A stretch of DNA of 52,390 nucleotides from Acidobacteriota bacterium (GTDB lineage Bacteria > Acidobacteriota > Thermoanaerobaculia > Multivoradales > SZUA-115), in assembly GCA_024277255.1 (NCBI GenBank), contig JAJRVQ010000193.1, positions 1 through 52,390 of the forward strand, read 5' to 3'. Shown one piece after another: positions 7,397-18,585 of this stretch. The notes beneath the pieces were generated by a model. It was not told the origin of the DNA. It made no database searches and was given only the letters and a program-made list of their open reading frames with translations. Within the stretch, counting starts at the first letter, position 1. Each line of letters starts with the position of its first letter. Made by a program: the position numbers and the translations under genes.

Positions 7397-10300
7397 CTAG
7401 TCGACAGAGGGCAGTTCATCAACCTTGAGATCAAGATTGCCACCAGGAGTGAGAAAACCTGACTTGCACGAGGCTGATCGAGCCTTCCATCGGTGCAAGT
7501 CGTCAGCCGGCGCGATCACGGAGGGGCCCAAACAAGCCTCGTAGGCCCCAGGAGCCAAGCCCGGTAGCTGAGGGTCGTCTACGTCCCAAAACGAGACTCC
7601 TTGCCCCGTTGCCCAGCGCGCAAGTTCGGAGAGAGGCATTGGGCGACCATTCTGCAAGATCACTATCGCCCAGTCTTTCTCCAACAACTCTCTGAAAGGT
7701 GCTGGTGGATGCAGGCGGAGATTGCCCGATGTGGACTCAACTTCCAGAGTTGGCAAGATTCCCTCACTACCGATCGGGAGTTCGGAGAGCTTGAATCCAT
7801 AGCCCGGCGTAGCCAGGGTCACCGCCACCGCGTACGAGGCTTCGGGAACTTGGATCTCGAATACGCCGTCGATATCCGTCACCGCGACCTCCGCCTCCGA
7901 GGAGCTTTGAGGAATCGGTGTCACTCGCACTCGGGCGCCCGGTAGAGGACCGTGGCGTGAAACCACCCTCCCCCTTACTCTCCGTTTCGCGACGAGTGTC
8001 AAAGTCATTGGCCCCAGACTTTGATCGGGCTGGAGTTGGAAGAAAACAGAAGCCGAGGATCTAGGGCCGGTAGGGCTGCTATCACTCGCTGAGACTTCAA
8101 GATTTCCAGGAGGCGCTGCTCGAACCAGGAATGTTCCGTCCTCTTCACTTTGACTTTCGATAACACCCGCCTCGCTGCTGAGACTCACTCGAGCTCCGCC
8201 CACCGTGGCACCTTGGCTGTCGATGACCTGGCCGAATATCTCCGTTGCCGGCAGCTTGATCTCAAGCCGAGCCCGCTTGCTGCGGTTTGCTACTACCTGC
8301 ACACGAACCCAGGTTTCGAGTTCCAGTTCAGGAACCTCAATCTGTACCCGCCAGTCACCATCTCTGGGTAGCGGCCCCTCAAAAATCCCATCTCCAGCGG
8401 AGGAGAAATGCACTCGCTCAGCGCCAAATCGGCCCCCGAACCAGAGTTCTCCCGCGACCCGCTCCTTCCCGTATTGCAGCAGACCGGAAACATCGACCAT
8501 GCCGAGCGTCACCGTCCGCTCTCCAGACGAAGAAGAAACCACCCAATCTGAATCTGAGAACCACCGTCCTCCAACCGAGTCCATCACCGAGAGACGAAAC
8601 CGGCCGGGCCGTTGCTCTTCAACAATTGCCCACCCGTCCTCGAGAACCTCACCATCGAAGACCGGCTTGGAATCGTAGCCGGCTCCAAAGTCGAGCTGCC
8701 GTAGAATCTCAACCCGCCACGGTTGATGCAGCCAATCGACGGCAGGCTCCAGGCGAACTCGGATCTGCACCGGGCGTCGGAGGATCAATGGCTCTTGAAG
8801 TCGAGTCTCGGACTCCCGCCACACATCCACAGGGAACAACTCAGCGGCGGCGAATCCCGGCTGCTCCACCCGGAGCAGATACTTGCCGGGTTTGACACCA
8901 GTAAACTGAAAGAAGCCCCTCTCGGAAACACTTGTCCTGATACCGGTCCGCGCAACGCGAGATCCAGAAGGGACCATCGAGCGGCCAGCCTCCGGCGGTA
9001 AGAGGCTAACGACGCACGTACTAGAGTTCAGGGCCCCTTCCTCCACTTCGACAAGACCCCTAACGGATGCACCGCGGGCGAGCTTCAATTGGCCGAGATC
9101 GAGAACTTGCTCAGCAACGACTGCCACGTTCCACCGATAGACAGGAATCATTCCTGCAGTTGAGAGAGTCAGATCCAGATTTCCCACCGGCAATGAACAA
9201 CTGATCTTCTCTGCAACGATGGGGCAAGAGGAGGAGCCAGGAGGTAGTCGTCCTTTCTTCAGCTCGCCAGCAGCGGATTCGAAGTGCACAGTTAGAGATT
9301 CCGGAAGGGGCTCTCCTTTCTCAGCCAGTGAGACGGACGCGACCACCGTGCCCGACGGTGCCACCGTGATTTGCTGAACCTGCACTACTCCGGGAGCACC
9401 CGCATCAATGTTCACGATCGGCGCCCAGTATCCCGGCAGTTCGACGCGCACGGACCAATGCGACTCAGCCGGCACCGAAAACAGAACTGGCCAACCGAGT
9501 CGCAGAGCGTGCCTGATCACTTCGCCTGCGTTTGACTCTGGTGTCAAGATCAACTCTCCGAGGCGCAGACTCGGCCCGCCGGAACGAGGTGAAACTGTGA
9601 TTCGTAGCTGGACTTCCTCTGCGGTGAGCGCCGGTACCAGAGCAGGCCCAGGGATCGAAAGTTCGCTCAGCTTCCCGGCTCCAATTTCCACCACTGCAAG
9701 TAGTTCCGGCTCATAGCGGACAGTGGCTCGCTGCTTCGATTCGGCCCACACCTCCAAGGGTCCTAAAGGCAATGAATTCCAAGAGAATCTTATCCTTCCC
9801 GATTTCTCTTCTCTGCGCTGTGCCATGATGGAGAGCACCACGTCGTCGAGCGCGGAATTCTCGACATTGGCCAAGTCTAGCGACGGCTTCCGCAAGACGA
9901 TGGTGAGTTCGGTCGAGGTGCTTGATTCGGGTTCGTCGAATCGGACATCGAGTCGTCCCCCGGGAGATAGTGCGAAGCGGCCGAGGTCACGCCGGGCAGA
10001 AATTACTACACCAGTGGCTCGATACGGGGCCAAGTCGGGCGCCGTGACCAGAAGCGACGTACGGCTGTCAGGAACACCGGATAACTTGAAGGCTCCAGTT
10101 TCGTCAGAGGTGGCACTACGACTTTCTAGCGAAACCTCTAGCGCTTTAGCACTCAGCATCGATGAGTGAGCCAGTAGAAGCGCAGCTTCGTCGATGATCC
10201 GCGCACCGCGAATCGGCTGACCGCTCACCTCATGGACAGTCCGTCCTTGAACCGTCACCAGTTCTTTCAGCCTGCACAGAGTCCTCTGCGATCGGCCAGC

Positions 10301-10603
10301 GTGAATCTCCAACCATCCCGGCTGAAGGTCCAAGGCGAAGCCGGCAGCACCACACAGCACCCAGTAGCGACCCGGCTCGACTGTAATCGGTGGCAATTCC
10401 TGGCCTGCCTCAGCCAAGAACTCAAAAGTCGGCTCCGCAAGAGAGGTACCTTGTGCAATCAGCGCCACATAGCGAGCCTGATCCAGCAGGATTCGACCGT
10501 CTTCGTCCGTCACCTGAATGGTCAGGTATGCGCTTTCACCGTAGGTAGGTAGCGACAAGCACAGCGCAAGAACACAGAGTCCTACCTTGACAGCGACAAA
10601 CAA
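7397..10603 (-). CDS. Large secreted protein with carboxypeptidase-regulatory-like repeats
   Basis: 1068 residues with a signal peptide (VGLCVLALCLSLPTYGESA). Several segments have the pattern of carboxypeptidase regulatory-like (transthyretin-fold) domains, for example VTVQGRTVHEVSGQPIRGAR near 115, TEIFGQVIDSQGATVGGARV near 790 and RRVRGRVVSRHGPLPGARVR near 880. No enzymatic motif was seen, and I see neither a C-terminal sorting tail nor a beta-barrel, so it is probably periplasmic or extracellular, with a binding or structural role. The gene is visibly less GC-rich than its neighbours. It starts nine bases after a small secreted Cys-rich protein, so the two are likely co-expressed. Confidence 0.75.
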   Translation of the reverse strand: MFVAVKVGLCVLALCLSLPTYGESAYLTIQVTDEDGRILLDQARYVALIAQGTSLAEPTFEFLAEAGQELPPITVEPGRYWVLCGAAGFALDLQPGWLEIHAGRSQRTLCRLKELVTVQGRTVHEVSGQPIRGARIIDEAALLLAHSSMLSAKALEVSLESRSATSDETGAFKLSGVPDSRTSLLVTAPDLAPYRATGVVISARRDLGRFALSPGGRLDVRFDEPESSTSTELTIVLRKPSLDLANVENSALDDVVLSIMAQRREEKSGRIRFSWNSLPLGPLEVWAESKQRATVRYEPELLAVVEIGAGKLSELSIPGPALVPALTAEEVQLRITVSPRSGGPSLRLGELILTPESNAGEVIRHALRLGWPVLFSVPAESHWSVRVELPGYWAPIVNIDAGAPGVVQVQQITVAPSGTVVASVSLAEKGEPLPESLTVHFESAAGELKKGRLPPGSSSCPIVAEKISCSLPVGNLDLTLSTAGMIPVYRWNVAVVAEQVLDLGQLKLARGASVRGLVEVEEGALNSSTCVVSLLPPEAGRSMVPSGSRVARTGIRTSVSERGFFQFTGVKPGKYLLRVEQPGFAAAELFPVDVWRESETRLQEPLILRRPVQIRVRLEPAVDWLHQPWRVEILRQLDFGAGYDSKPVFDGEVLEDGWAIVEEQRPGRFRLSVMDSVGGRWFSDSDWVVSSSSGERTVTLGMVDVSGLLQYGKERVAGELWFGGRFGAERVHFSSAGDGIFEGPLPRDGDWRVQIEVPELELETWVRVQVVANRSKRARLEIKLPATEIFGQVIDSQGATVGGARVSLSSEAGVIESQSEEDGTFLVRAAPPGNLEVSASDSSPTGPRSSASVFFQLQPDQSLGPMTLTLVAKRRVRGRVVSRHGPLPGARVRVTPIPQSSSEAEVAVTDIDGVFEIQVPEASYAVAVTLATPGYGFKLSELPIGSEGILPTLEVESTSGNLRLHPPAPFRELLEKDWAIVILQNGRPMPLSELARWATGQGVSFWDVDDPQLPGLAPGAYEACLGPSVIAPADDLHRWKARSASCKSGFLTPGGNLDLKVDELPSVD

Positions 10604-10612
10604 GGTCCAGCC

Positions 10613-11038
10613 TTACCTGCGTTCGGGATGGCTCGACTCGGTATTCTCCGTGACCGGTTGCACTGGACGAAACGATGGCGTGATCGAGCACGTCCAACAG
10701 CTCACGGGGCAATAGCCTCCTACCGGAGGCGAACAACTTGCACTCCCGCCGCCGCCACCACCTCCCGGCGTGACGATGATATTGAAACAAGGCTCCCCAT
10801 CTAACCAGCACAAACTCTGAATCCCGAAGGAGTCTTCCAGGCACTTCAAATGGCCCCATTCTTCGTGGTACGCGCTCCTGCAGGTGTCTTGGGGAACTCC
10901 GATGAAGCTCTTGTACCTGCATTGATAACAGTCATCCTTGTAGAGCGTGGTTCCTGCGTGAGCCGTTCCAAGACTGAACACGAGTGCTGCACCGAACAGA
11001 GATCCAAAGAGCACCCCTTTGATCAATGCTTTCGCCAT
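10613..11038 (-). CDS. Small secreted Cys-rich protein with seven-Gly run
   Basis: 141 residues: signal peptide (residues 1-28, ending GTAHAG), a Cys-rich central region (DDCYQCRYKSF, DTCRS, LKCLEDS, LCWLDGEPC) and then TPGGGGGGGSASCSPP followed by CPVSCWTC. The many cysteines suggest disulfides or metal binding outside the cytoplasm. Start at the ATG at 11038 with GGAGAG upstream; frames extending further upstream run into non-homologous sequence. It is the first gene of a pair with the 1068-residue secreted protein. A second small secreted protein with a G7-then-Cys pattern lies at 47855-48208. I know no family for it. Confidence 0.7.
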   Translation of the reverse strand: MAKALIKGVLFGSLFGAALVFSLGTAHAGTTLYKDDCYQCRYKSFIGVPQDTCRSAYHEEWGHLKCLEDSFGIQSLCWLDGEPCFNIIVTPGGGGGGGSASCSPPVGGYCPVSCWTCSITPSFRPVQPVTENTESSHPERR

Positions 11039-11079
11039 GGCGCTTACTCTCCTTTCTTTACGACAGGCTAATAGCGCAT

Positions 11080-11115
11080 ACTGTCTACAGTGTAGCATAT
11101 GGCTCTCCTCTCGTC
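11080..11115 (-). promoter_or_regulatory. Candidate promoter and dyad upstream of the small secreted protein
   Basis: The dyad ACTGT-CT-ACAGT (11080-11091) overlaps a possible minus-strand -10, TACACT (11090-11095). TAGACG, 17 bp further upstream, could be the -35. The element sits about 50 bp before the ATG at 11038. An operator overlapping the promoter is plausible, but the match is modest. Confidence 0.3.
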
Positions 11116-11162
11116 TATGGAGCCCCCCATTACTACCGCGCTGCAGGGCGGATGAGAGAAGG

Positions 11163-11819
11163 CTAGTCGCTCTCGGCCACCGCTCCCGCGACGCTCGCCC
11201 ATTCTTCCGCCAACCCTTGCATGCGCTGGGTGTAGTCCTCCATGAAGCGCTCGCGATCACCACTCCATGCCACCGGCTCACCGACGAAGACATCGCAAAA
11301 GAAGGGCACCGGCAAGGCGGCGCCCTTGGGCATCGACTTACCCAGGCCGTGCAGGAAGATCGGCACCACGGCAGCCTCCGGGTGGCGTTGGGCCAGATGG
11401 GCCAGCCCTTTCTTGAAGACGGAGAGCGTTTCCGGCTCACCGCGCGTTCCTTCCGGAAAGAAGATCACCAGGTCACCCCGCTCGATCGCCATCGAGACTC
11501 CGGCCAGCGGGTCGTCGTCGGGACCGCTACGACCACGGCGCACCGGAATGATGCCGATGATCTCGCGCGCGAACCAGGCCAGCAGCCGGTTCTTGAGGAA
11601 GTAGTCGGCGGCCGCCGCCGGCCGGATGCGCGGCAAGAGGGAGAGCGGCAAGAGCGAAGCCATGACCATCGTGTCGAGGTGACTGTTGTGGTTGGCGGTG
11701 AGGATCGCCGGACCGCGCACCGGCAGACGCTCCCGGTGACGCACGTTGAGTCCGAGAACCACCATCACCAGCGGCCTCACCAGGAGGCAAAAGAAGGCGA
11801 ATCTGAGCCAGCGCGTCAT
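11163..11819 (-). CDS. plsC: 1-acyl-sn-glycerol-3-phosphate acyltransferase (PlsC family)
   Basis: 218 residues. Carries the acyltransferase block NHNSHLD (the NHxxxxD catalytic motif) after a hydrophobic N-terminus, and FPEGTRGEPE, the glycerophosphate-binding block. The family makes phosphatidic acid from lysophosphatidic acid at the inner membrane. It follows a cdsA homologue by 12 bp and a CDP-alcohol phosphatidyltransferase, so three consecutive phospholipid steps are encoded together. Whether it is the housekeeping PlsC or a specialised acyltransferase cannot be told. Confidence 0.88.
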   Translation of the reverse strand: MTRWLRFAFFCLLVRPLVMVVLGLNVRHRERLPVRGPAILTANHNSHLDTMVMASLLPLSLLPRIRPAAAADYFLKNRLLAWFAREIIGIIPVRRGRSGPDDDPLAGVSMAIERGDLVIFFPEGTRGEPETLSVFKKGLAHLAQRHPEAAVVPIFLHGLGKSMPKGAALPVPFFCDVFVGEPVAWSGDRERFMEDYTQRMQGLAEEWASVAGAVAESD

Positions 11820-11831
11820 GCCTCTCAGCCC

Positions 11832-12782
11832 TCAATAGTAGTAATAATGGATGAAGTGGAAGAAGAGAGGGGCGGTGTAGGTGAGGCTATCGATACGATC
11901 GAGGATCCCACCGTGGCCGGGCAGAATGCTCCCCGAGTCTTTCAGCCCAAGATCACGTTTGAGTGCCGAGATCACTACGTCGCCGACAAACCCTCCCAAG
12001 CCGATGATGACTCCCGCCTGCGCCGCGCGCAACGGATCGAGTGGGGTCAACCAACGAGCCAAGAAGATCGACAGAACGAGGGTGGTGAGCAGGCCGCCGA
12101 GCAGACCGCCGTAGGTCTTGTTGGGGCTGACCGTCGGCACCACACGGGCGCGGCCGACCGCCTTGCCCCAGAGGTACTGGAAGACATCGTTGAGTTGGGT
12201 GAGCACCACCAGGAAAAGCACCAGCGAGGCTCCCCCCGGTGAAGCGCGCCCCGACGGCTGGCTGACCGCCGGAAACATCAGCAAGTAGGCCAGGTGGCTG
12301 ATGCTGAACACGGTGATCATCAGCCCCCAGTGCAGCGTGCCCACGGCCCGCAAGAAGCCCTTGGGATCGCCGATCAGGACCATCCGCAAAGGAAGCAGAA
12401 GCAGCATATAGACCGGGATAAAGACCAAGAACATGCCGTACCAGGAGACTCCCACCCAGAGGTACTGCAGCGGAATCGCCAAATAGGCCCAGATGAGCAC
12501 CCGGCGGTCGGAGCGCCGGGTCGGGATCATCGACAGGTATTCCTTGAAGGCGAGGAAGCTGACCAGGCCGAAGAAGCAGAGAGAGACGGTGCGCGACACG
12601 CCGATCGCCAACAGGAAGACCCCGGCCATTCCCCACCAGCTGGCCACCCGCTGGCGCACTTCGGTCAAGTCGACAGCGGGGCGGGCGCGGCGCAATACCG
12701 CCAGGATCAGGCTGGCCACGCTCAGCAGGGCGAGAATCGCCATCATCGTCCAGAATGCCGGGGTGACGATCAACTGGCTCAT
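11832..12782 (-). CDS. cdsA: Phosphatidate cytidylyltransferase (CdsA family)
   Basis: 316 residues with about eight membrane segments. The C-terminal signature is intact: VSPNKTYGG, then GDVVISALKRDLGLKDSG, LPGHGGILDRIDS. It condenses CTP with phosphatidic acid to CDP-diacylglycerol in the inner membrane. The ATG at 12782 shares its A with the TGA of the upstream CDP-alcohol phosphatidyltransferase (TGATG overlap), so translation is probably coupled; longer upstream frames overlap that gene and are rejected. The pairing recalls the ynbA-ynbB arrangement of Escherichia coli. Confidence 0.92.
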   Translation of the reverse strand: MSQLIVTPAFWTMMAILALLSVASLILAVLRRARPAVDLTEVRQRVASWWGMAGVFLLAIGVSRTVSLCFFGLVSFLAFKEYLSMIPTRRSDRRVLIWAYLAIPLQYLWVGVSWYGMFLVFIPVYMLLLLPLRMVLIGDPKGFLRAVGTLHWGLMITVFSISHLAYLLMFPAVSQPSGRASPGGASLVLFLVVLTQLNDVFQYLWGKAVGRARVVPTVSPNKTYGGLLGGLLTTLVLSIFLARWLTPLDPLRAAQAGVIIGLGGFVGDVVISALKRDLGLKDSGSILPGHGGILDRIDSLTYTAPLFFHFIHYYYY

Positions 12783-13399
12783 CACCCGTCCACCTCGCCC
12801 CGCAACTCGGCGAGCGCCTTGCGCCCGCGGTTGACGATGGTCACCACGAGCAAGCCCACGACGACCGCCAGCAGCGGCGCCAGCCAGCGGCCGGCAGCCA
12901 CTCCACAACCGAAAGCCAGGCAAAGAGCTCCGAACAGGAAAGCACGATCGCTCTTGCCCAAGGGGCCGTCATAGCGCCTGGAGGCTCCGATCGCCAGCGC
13001 CGTCACCCCGGTCATCTCGCTGATCACCGCCAGCAGCACGATGACCACGACCAAGGCCGAGGGCCACCCTGGGCGGTACGCCAGCGGCAGATAGAGGGCA
13101 GCATCTGAAACCACATCTCCCAACTCGTTGAGCAGGGCACCGAGCGGTGTCGCCATGCCATGCTCGCGCGCCATCATTCCGTCGAGGGCATTGAGCGCCA
13201 TGCGCACAAAGAGCGCCCCCGGGACCAAGAGCAGGACCCACCTTTGCGGCCACCAGAGGACCAGAGCGCCGACCGCGACCGACAGGGCCAACGCCGCCCA
13301 GGTCACCCCGTTCGGGGTCACTCCGGCTCGAACCAGCCCCCTGGCCAGCGGACGCAGCAAACGCTGGAAGGCGGGTTTGATGTCATAGAGGGTCGGCAT
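12782..13399 (-). CDS. CDP-alcohol phosphatidyltransferase, YnbA-like variant
   Basis: 205-residue integral membrane enzyme. The family motif Dx2DGx2ARx8Gx3Dx3D appears as NALDGMMAREHGMATPLG then ALLNELGDVVSDA, so the first and third Asp positions are Asn. This N-for-D pattern with LNELGDVxSDA is, from memory, like the YnbA subgroup rather than standard PgsA. The canonical reaction transfers a phosphatidyl group from CDP-diacylglycerol to an alcohol; the acceptor here is unknown. It is followed by cdsA and plsC genes and preceded (27 bp) by an acetyltransferase gene. Confidence 0.83.
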   Translation of the reverse strand: MPTLYDIKPAFQRLLRPLARGLVRAGVTPNGVTWAALALSVAVGALVLWWPQRWVLLLVPGALFVRMALNALDGMMAREHGMATPLGALLNELGDVVSDAALYLPLAYRPGWPSALVVVIVLLAVISEMTGVTALAIGASRRYDGPLGKSDRAFLFGALCLAFGCGVAAGRWLAPLLAVVVGLLVVTIVNRGRKALAELRGEVDG

Positions 13400-13426
13400 C
13401 GTCGTCGGTGAGGAGCGATGAGCAGC

Positions 13427-14068
13427 TTACAGTTCGTCGGGCCGCGCCAGCAATTCCTGGAAGCCGTCGAGAAACCGGCCGACGTGCAGGCCGTCGGCCA
13501 GGCTGTGGTGAACCGCGACCGAAATCGGCATGGTCTGGCGGCCGGATTTTTCGCTGTAGCGGCCGAAGACGATCTTGGGCACCGAGTCGGTCGAATCCGC
13601 CCGGCGTGCATGGGCAAAGCTGGTGAACCGGACCCAGGGGATGACCGAATGGTGGATCAAGTCGTCGCGTCCCACCCGGGGACGCAGCAGGCCGTCGCCG
13701 CCACGCACCGCTTCCAGCTCGCGCTCGCCGGCGGCGGCAAAGGCCGCGAGGTCGTCCCGGTAGTCGAAGTAGGCGAAGCGGAAGGTGTCGTCCGCCATCA
13801 GGACCGTCGAACCGCCGTGAATCACCGGGTGGATGAGAACCCGGTCACCGCGGATCCGGTAGCGAAATTCTTCGACCCGGTTGGCCGCCGTCAACGAGCA
13901 GAAGAGGGAGGCCAAGAAGAAAGAGGGCCTCTCCTTTCGCCGGCACCAGGCGACGAGGGCGGTGACGTCGAGGTCGGTGCAGAGGTTGAAGAAGGGGTTG
14001 TCGAAGCCCTTGAAGAAGTCGAAGTGCTGCTTGCGCTTCCAGCGGTCGAGGTCGATGAAACGTGGCAC
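13427..14068 (-). CDS. Chloramphenicol acetyltransferase-like protein (type A fold)
   Basis: 213 residues, full length for the classic CAT trimer-forming family. The catalytic motif HHxxxDG is present (HHSLADGLHVGRF, H188 and D192), as are RFTSFAHA and FGRYSEKSGR, which match the substrate-binding strands. The enzyme uses acetyl-CoA to acylate a hydroxyl. Chromosomal CAT-like genes often do not confer resistance, so the real acceptor is unknown. It lies 22 bp after uvrA and 27 bp before the phosphatidyltransferase gene in a five-gene same-strand run, with no mobile-element signs around it. Confidence 0.88.
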   Translation of the reverse strand: MPRFIDLDRWKRKQHFDFFKGFDNPFFNLCTDLDVTALVAWCRRKERPSFFLASLFCSLTAANRVEEFRYRIRGDRVLIHPVIHGGSTVLMADDTFRFAYFDYRDDLAAFAAAGERELEAVRGGDGLLRPRVGRDDLIHHSVIPWVRFTSFAHARRADSTDSVPKIVFGRYSEKSGRQTMPISVAVHHSLADGLHVGRFLDGFQELLARPDEL

Positions 14069-14090
14069 GAAACCTCCCGAGAATGGGCGT

Positions 14091-16946
<2,856 letters not shown>

Positions 16947-17069
16947 AGAACGGCAGACCCTATCAGACAGGCTGTCCCAACTTCGACCAGAGGTCGCAAG
17001 AGAGGTCGAGAAAGGGAAACGGCGCGGGTCCCGTGACCCACGCCGCACAGTCTGAATTGACCGCCTTGC

Positions 17070-18563
17070 CTACTGGAAGGAAGGCTTGCCGGGCAGACCT
17101 CCCGGACCACCGATAGGCGGTTGTGGCAGGGGCTCGGGAATCACCGTCGGCGTCGTCGGGCCACCCGGCCCGCCGGTCCCCGGATCCTCGATACCACCCC
17201 CGTCACCGCCGGCAGCGATCTCGGCCAGCAGTCGCTTGAGTTCACGGATCGGCGGTACGTTCAACCAAGTCCGCAACTGGCTCGCGGCCTTGTGGGTGAA
17301 GCGGAAGCCCTGCGAGGCATCGATATTAGTTCCACCGCTCGCCCCCGGCCCGAAGCTGAACTCGAAGAGATCGACCTGCGGAATCGCCGCGCCGTAAGTC
17401 TGGTTGATCGCCTTGATGAACTCGTTGGCGACGAATGCGTAGCCGAATGGCGTGGCATGCACTCCGTCATAGGAGAACAGGCCGCCGGTCAAGAACCTCG
17501 TGCTGTAGGTAATGCCACCGTAGTTGATCCCGTGGGCGGCGACATCGGCGAAGATCGCGTTGATGTCGACCAGCGCCGCGCCCACCTCACCGGCCACGGT
17601 CCTGATCACCTGGTTGTACTGATTGACCCGCTCCGCGATGGTGGCCAACTCGGCGCCGTCGAGGAAGAACTCGGTCCCCAAGGGTTGACCGTTGCCACCG
17701 AGTGCCACCGGTACACCGAAACCGAGCGCCAAGGCGCCGCTCGCCGGCAAGAGGACGCGATCGGTGGGCGCCAACGGACCATTCGGGCCGATGATCGGTA
17801 CCGGAGCGCCATTGACCAGCACCGGCTGCTGCGTCGTGGGATCGACCAACACCGGCGGTAGGGTGGTGACGAAGGGGATCGAGGTCACCGACGGAATGTT
17901 GGCGATGACCATCTGCGCACCGGAGGCCGAGATGGCACCGACGATGGCGCGGAAATCAGCCTCGAACTGCGCCGCCGTGGTCAGGGTGACTCCATCGATC
18001 ACGATGCCGGAGGTGGCCGCCGCCAGAACATCGTTGTTGCCGATCCACAGGGAGACGAAGGTCGGCCGTTGCAGCAGAGCCTGCTGCAGGGCAGTGGTGT
18101 TACCGAAGGCCGGGTTGCGCAGGATCAAGTCGTGCAAACCACCGTTGTCGTTGATCGTGCGCAGGGTGTCGCTGACCCGGGCTCCGGGGACACCCAGGTT
18201 GTCGTAAGGCCGCCCCAGCATCAGGTTGGTGGGGTTGCCCCGCCCTTGCGCGGTGGTGATGGACAACGGCACCAAGGAACGCAGCTGGAGCAGCGGCGGC
18301 AAGCCGGGCTTGCTGACCGTCGGTTGCTGGAAACCGGCCGCCGAGCCGGTCGCCTGGCGCTGGATGAGCAGCGGATAGCTACTGGCCTGCGCCTCATCGA
18401 CCAAACCGCCGCTGGCGAAGCCCGCGGTCAAGCTGTCGCCGAGGGAAACGTACTTGGAGAAATTAGCCGTGCCGGTGTCCTGGGCGCCTGCCGGCGCCGC
18501 CAGAACACAGCCCAGTAGAAGCAGACAGAGTGCAAGGTGGATCGGCTGGTTTCGAATCTTCAT
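17070..18563 (-). CDS. Secreted SGNH/GDSL hydrolase
   Basis: 497 residues with a signal peptide (ALCLLLLGCVLAAPAGAQ). Block I is VSLGDSLTAG (catalytic S44), GNND provides block III, and DGVHATPFGY carries the C-terminal Asp-His pair. These fit a lipase/esterase of the GDSL superfamily, here exported. A Gly/Pro-rich tail follows (GGPGGPTTPTVIPEP). Start at the ATG at 18563, with AGGAGGT eight bases upstream. It begins 22 bp after the FadL-like porin gene, so the pair could release fatty acids from esters and import them; that pairing is inference. Confidence 0.88.
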   Translation of the reverse strand: MKIRNQPIHLALCLLLLGCVLAAPAGAQDTGTANFSKYVSLGDSLTAGFASGGLVDEAQASSYPLLIQRQATGSAAGFQQPTVSKPGLPPLLQLRSLVPLSITTAQGRGNPTNLMLGRPYDNLGVPGARVSDTLRTINDNGGLHDLILRNPAFGNTTALQQALLQRPTFVSLWIGNNDVLAAATSGIVIDGVTLTTAAQFEADFRAIVGAISASGAQMVIANIPSVTSIPFVTTLPPVLVDPTTQQPVLVNGAPVPIIGPNGPLAPTDRVLLPASGALALGFGVPVALGGNGQPLGTEFFLDGAELATIAERVNQYNQVIRTVAGEVGAALVDINAIFADVAAHGINYGGITYSTRFLTGGLFSYDGVHATPFGYAFVANEFIKAINQTYGAAIPQVDLFEFSFGPGASGGTNIDASQGFRFTHKAASQLRTWLNVPPIRELKRLLAEIAAGGDGGGIEDPGTGGPGGPTTPTVIPEPLPQPPIGGPGGLPGKPSFQ

Positions 18564-18585
18564 AGGTGCGACCTCCTGGTCTGTC

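Noticed and set aside
5844..7400. Long plus-strand open frame of over 500 codons
   Set aside because: It is antisense to the AAA+ regulator, whose domains are unmistakable; the plus-strand translation matches no family. Long antisense frames are expected at this GC content.
11019..12242. Plus-strand open frame of 407 codons
   Set aside because: Antisense to plsC and cdsA, both with intact signatures.
12782..12923. Upstream extension of cdsA by 47 codons
   Set aside because: It would overlap the phosphatidyltransferase in another frame and is Arg/Gly-rich; the TGATG overlap gives a natural start.
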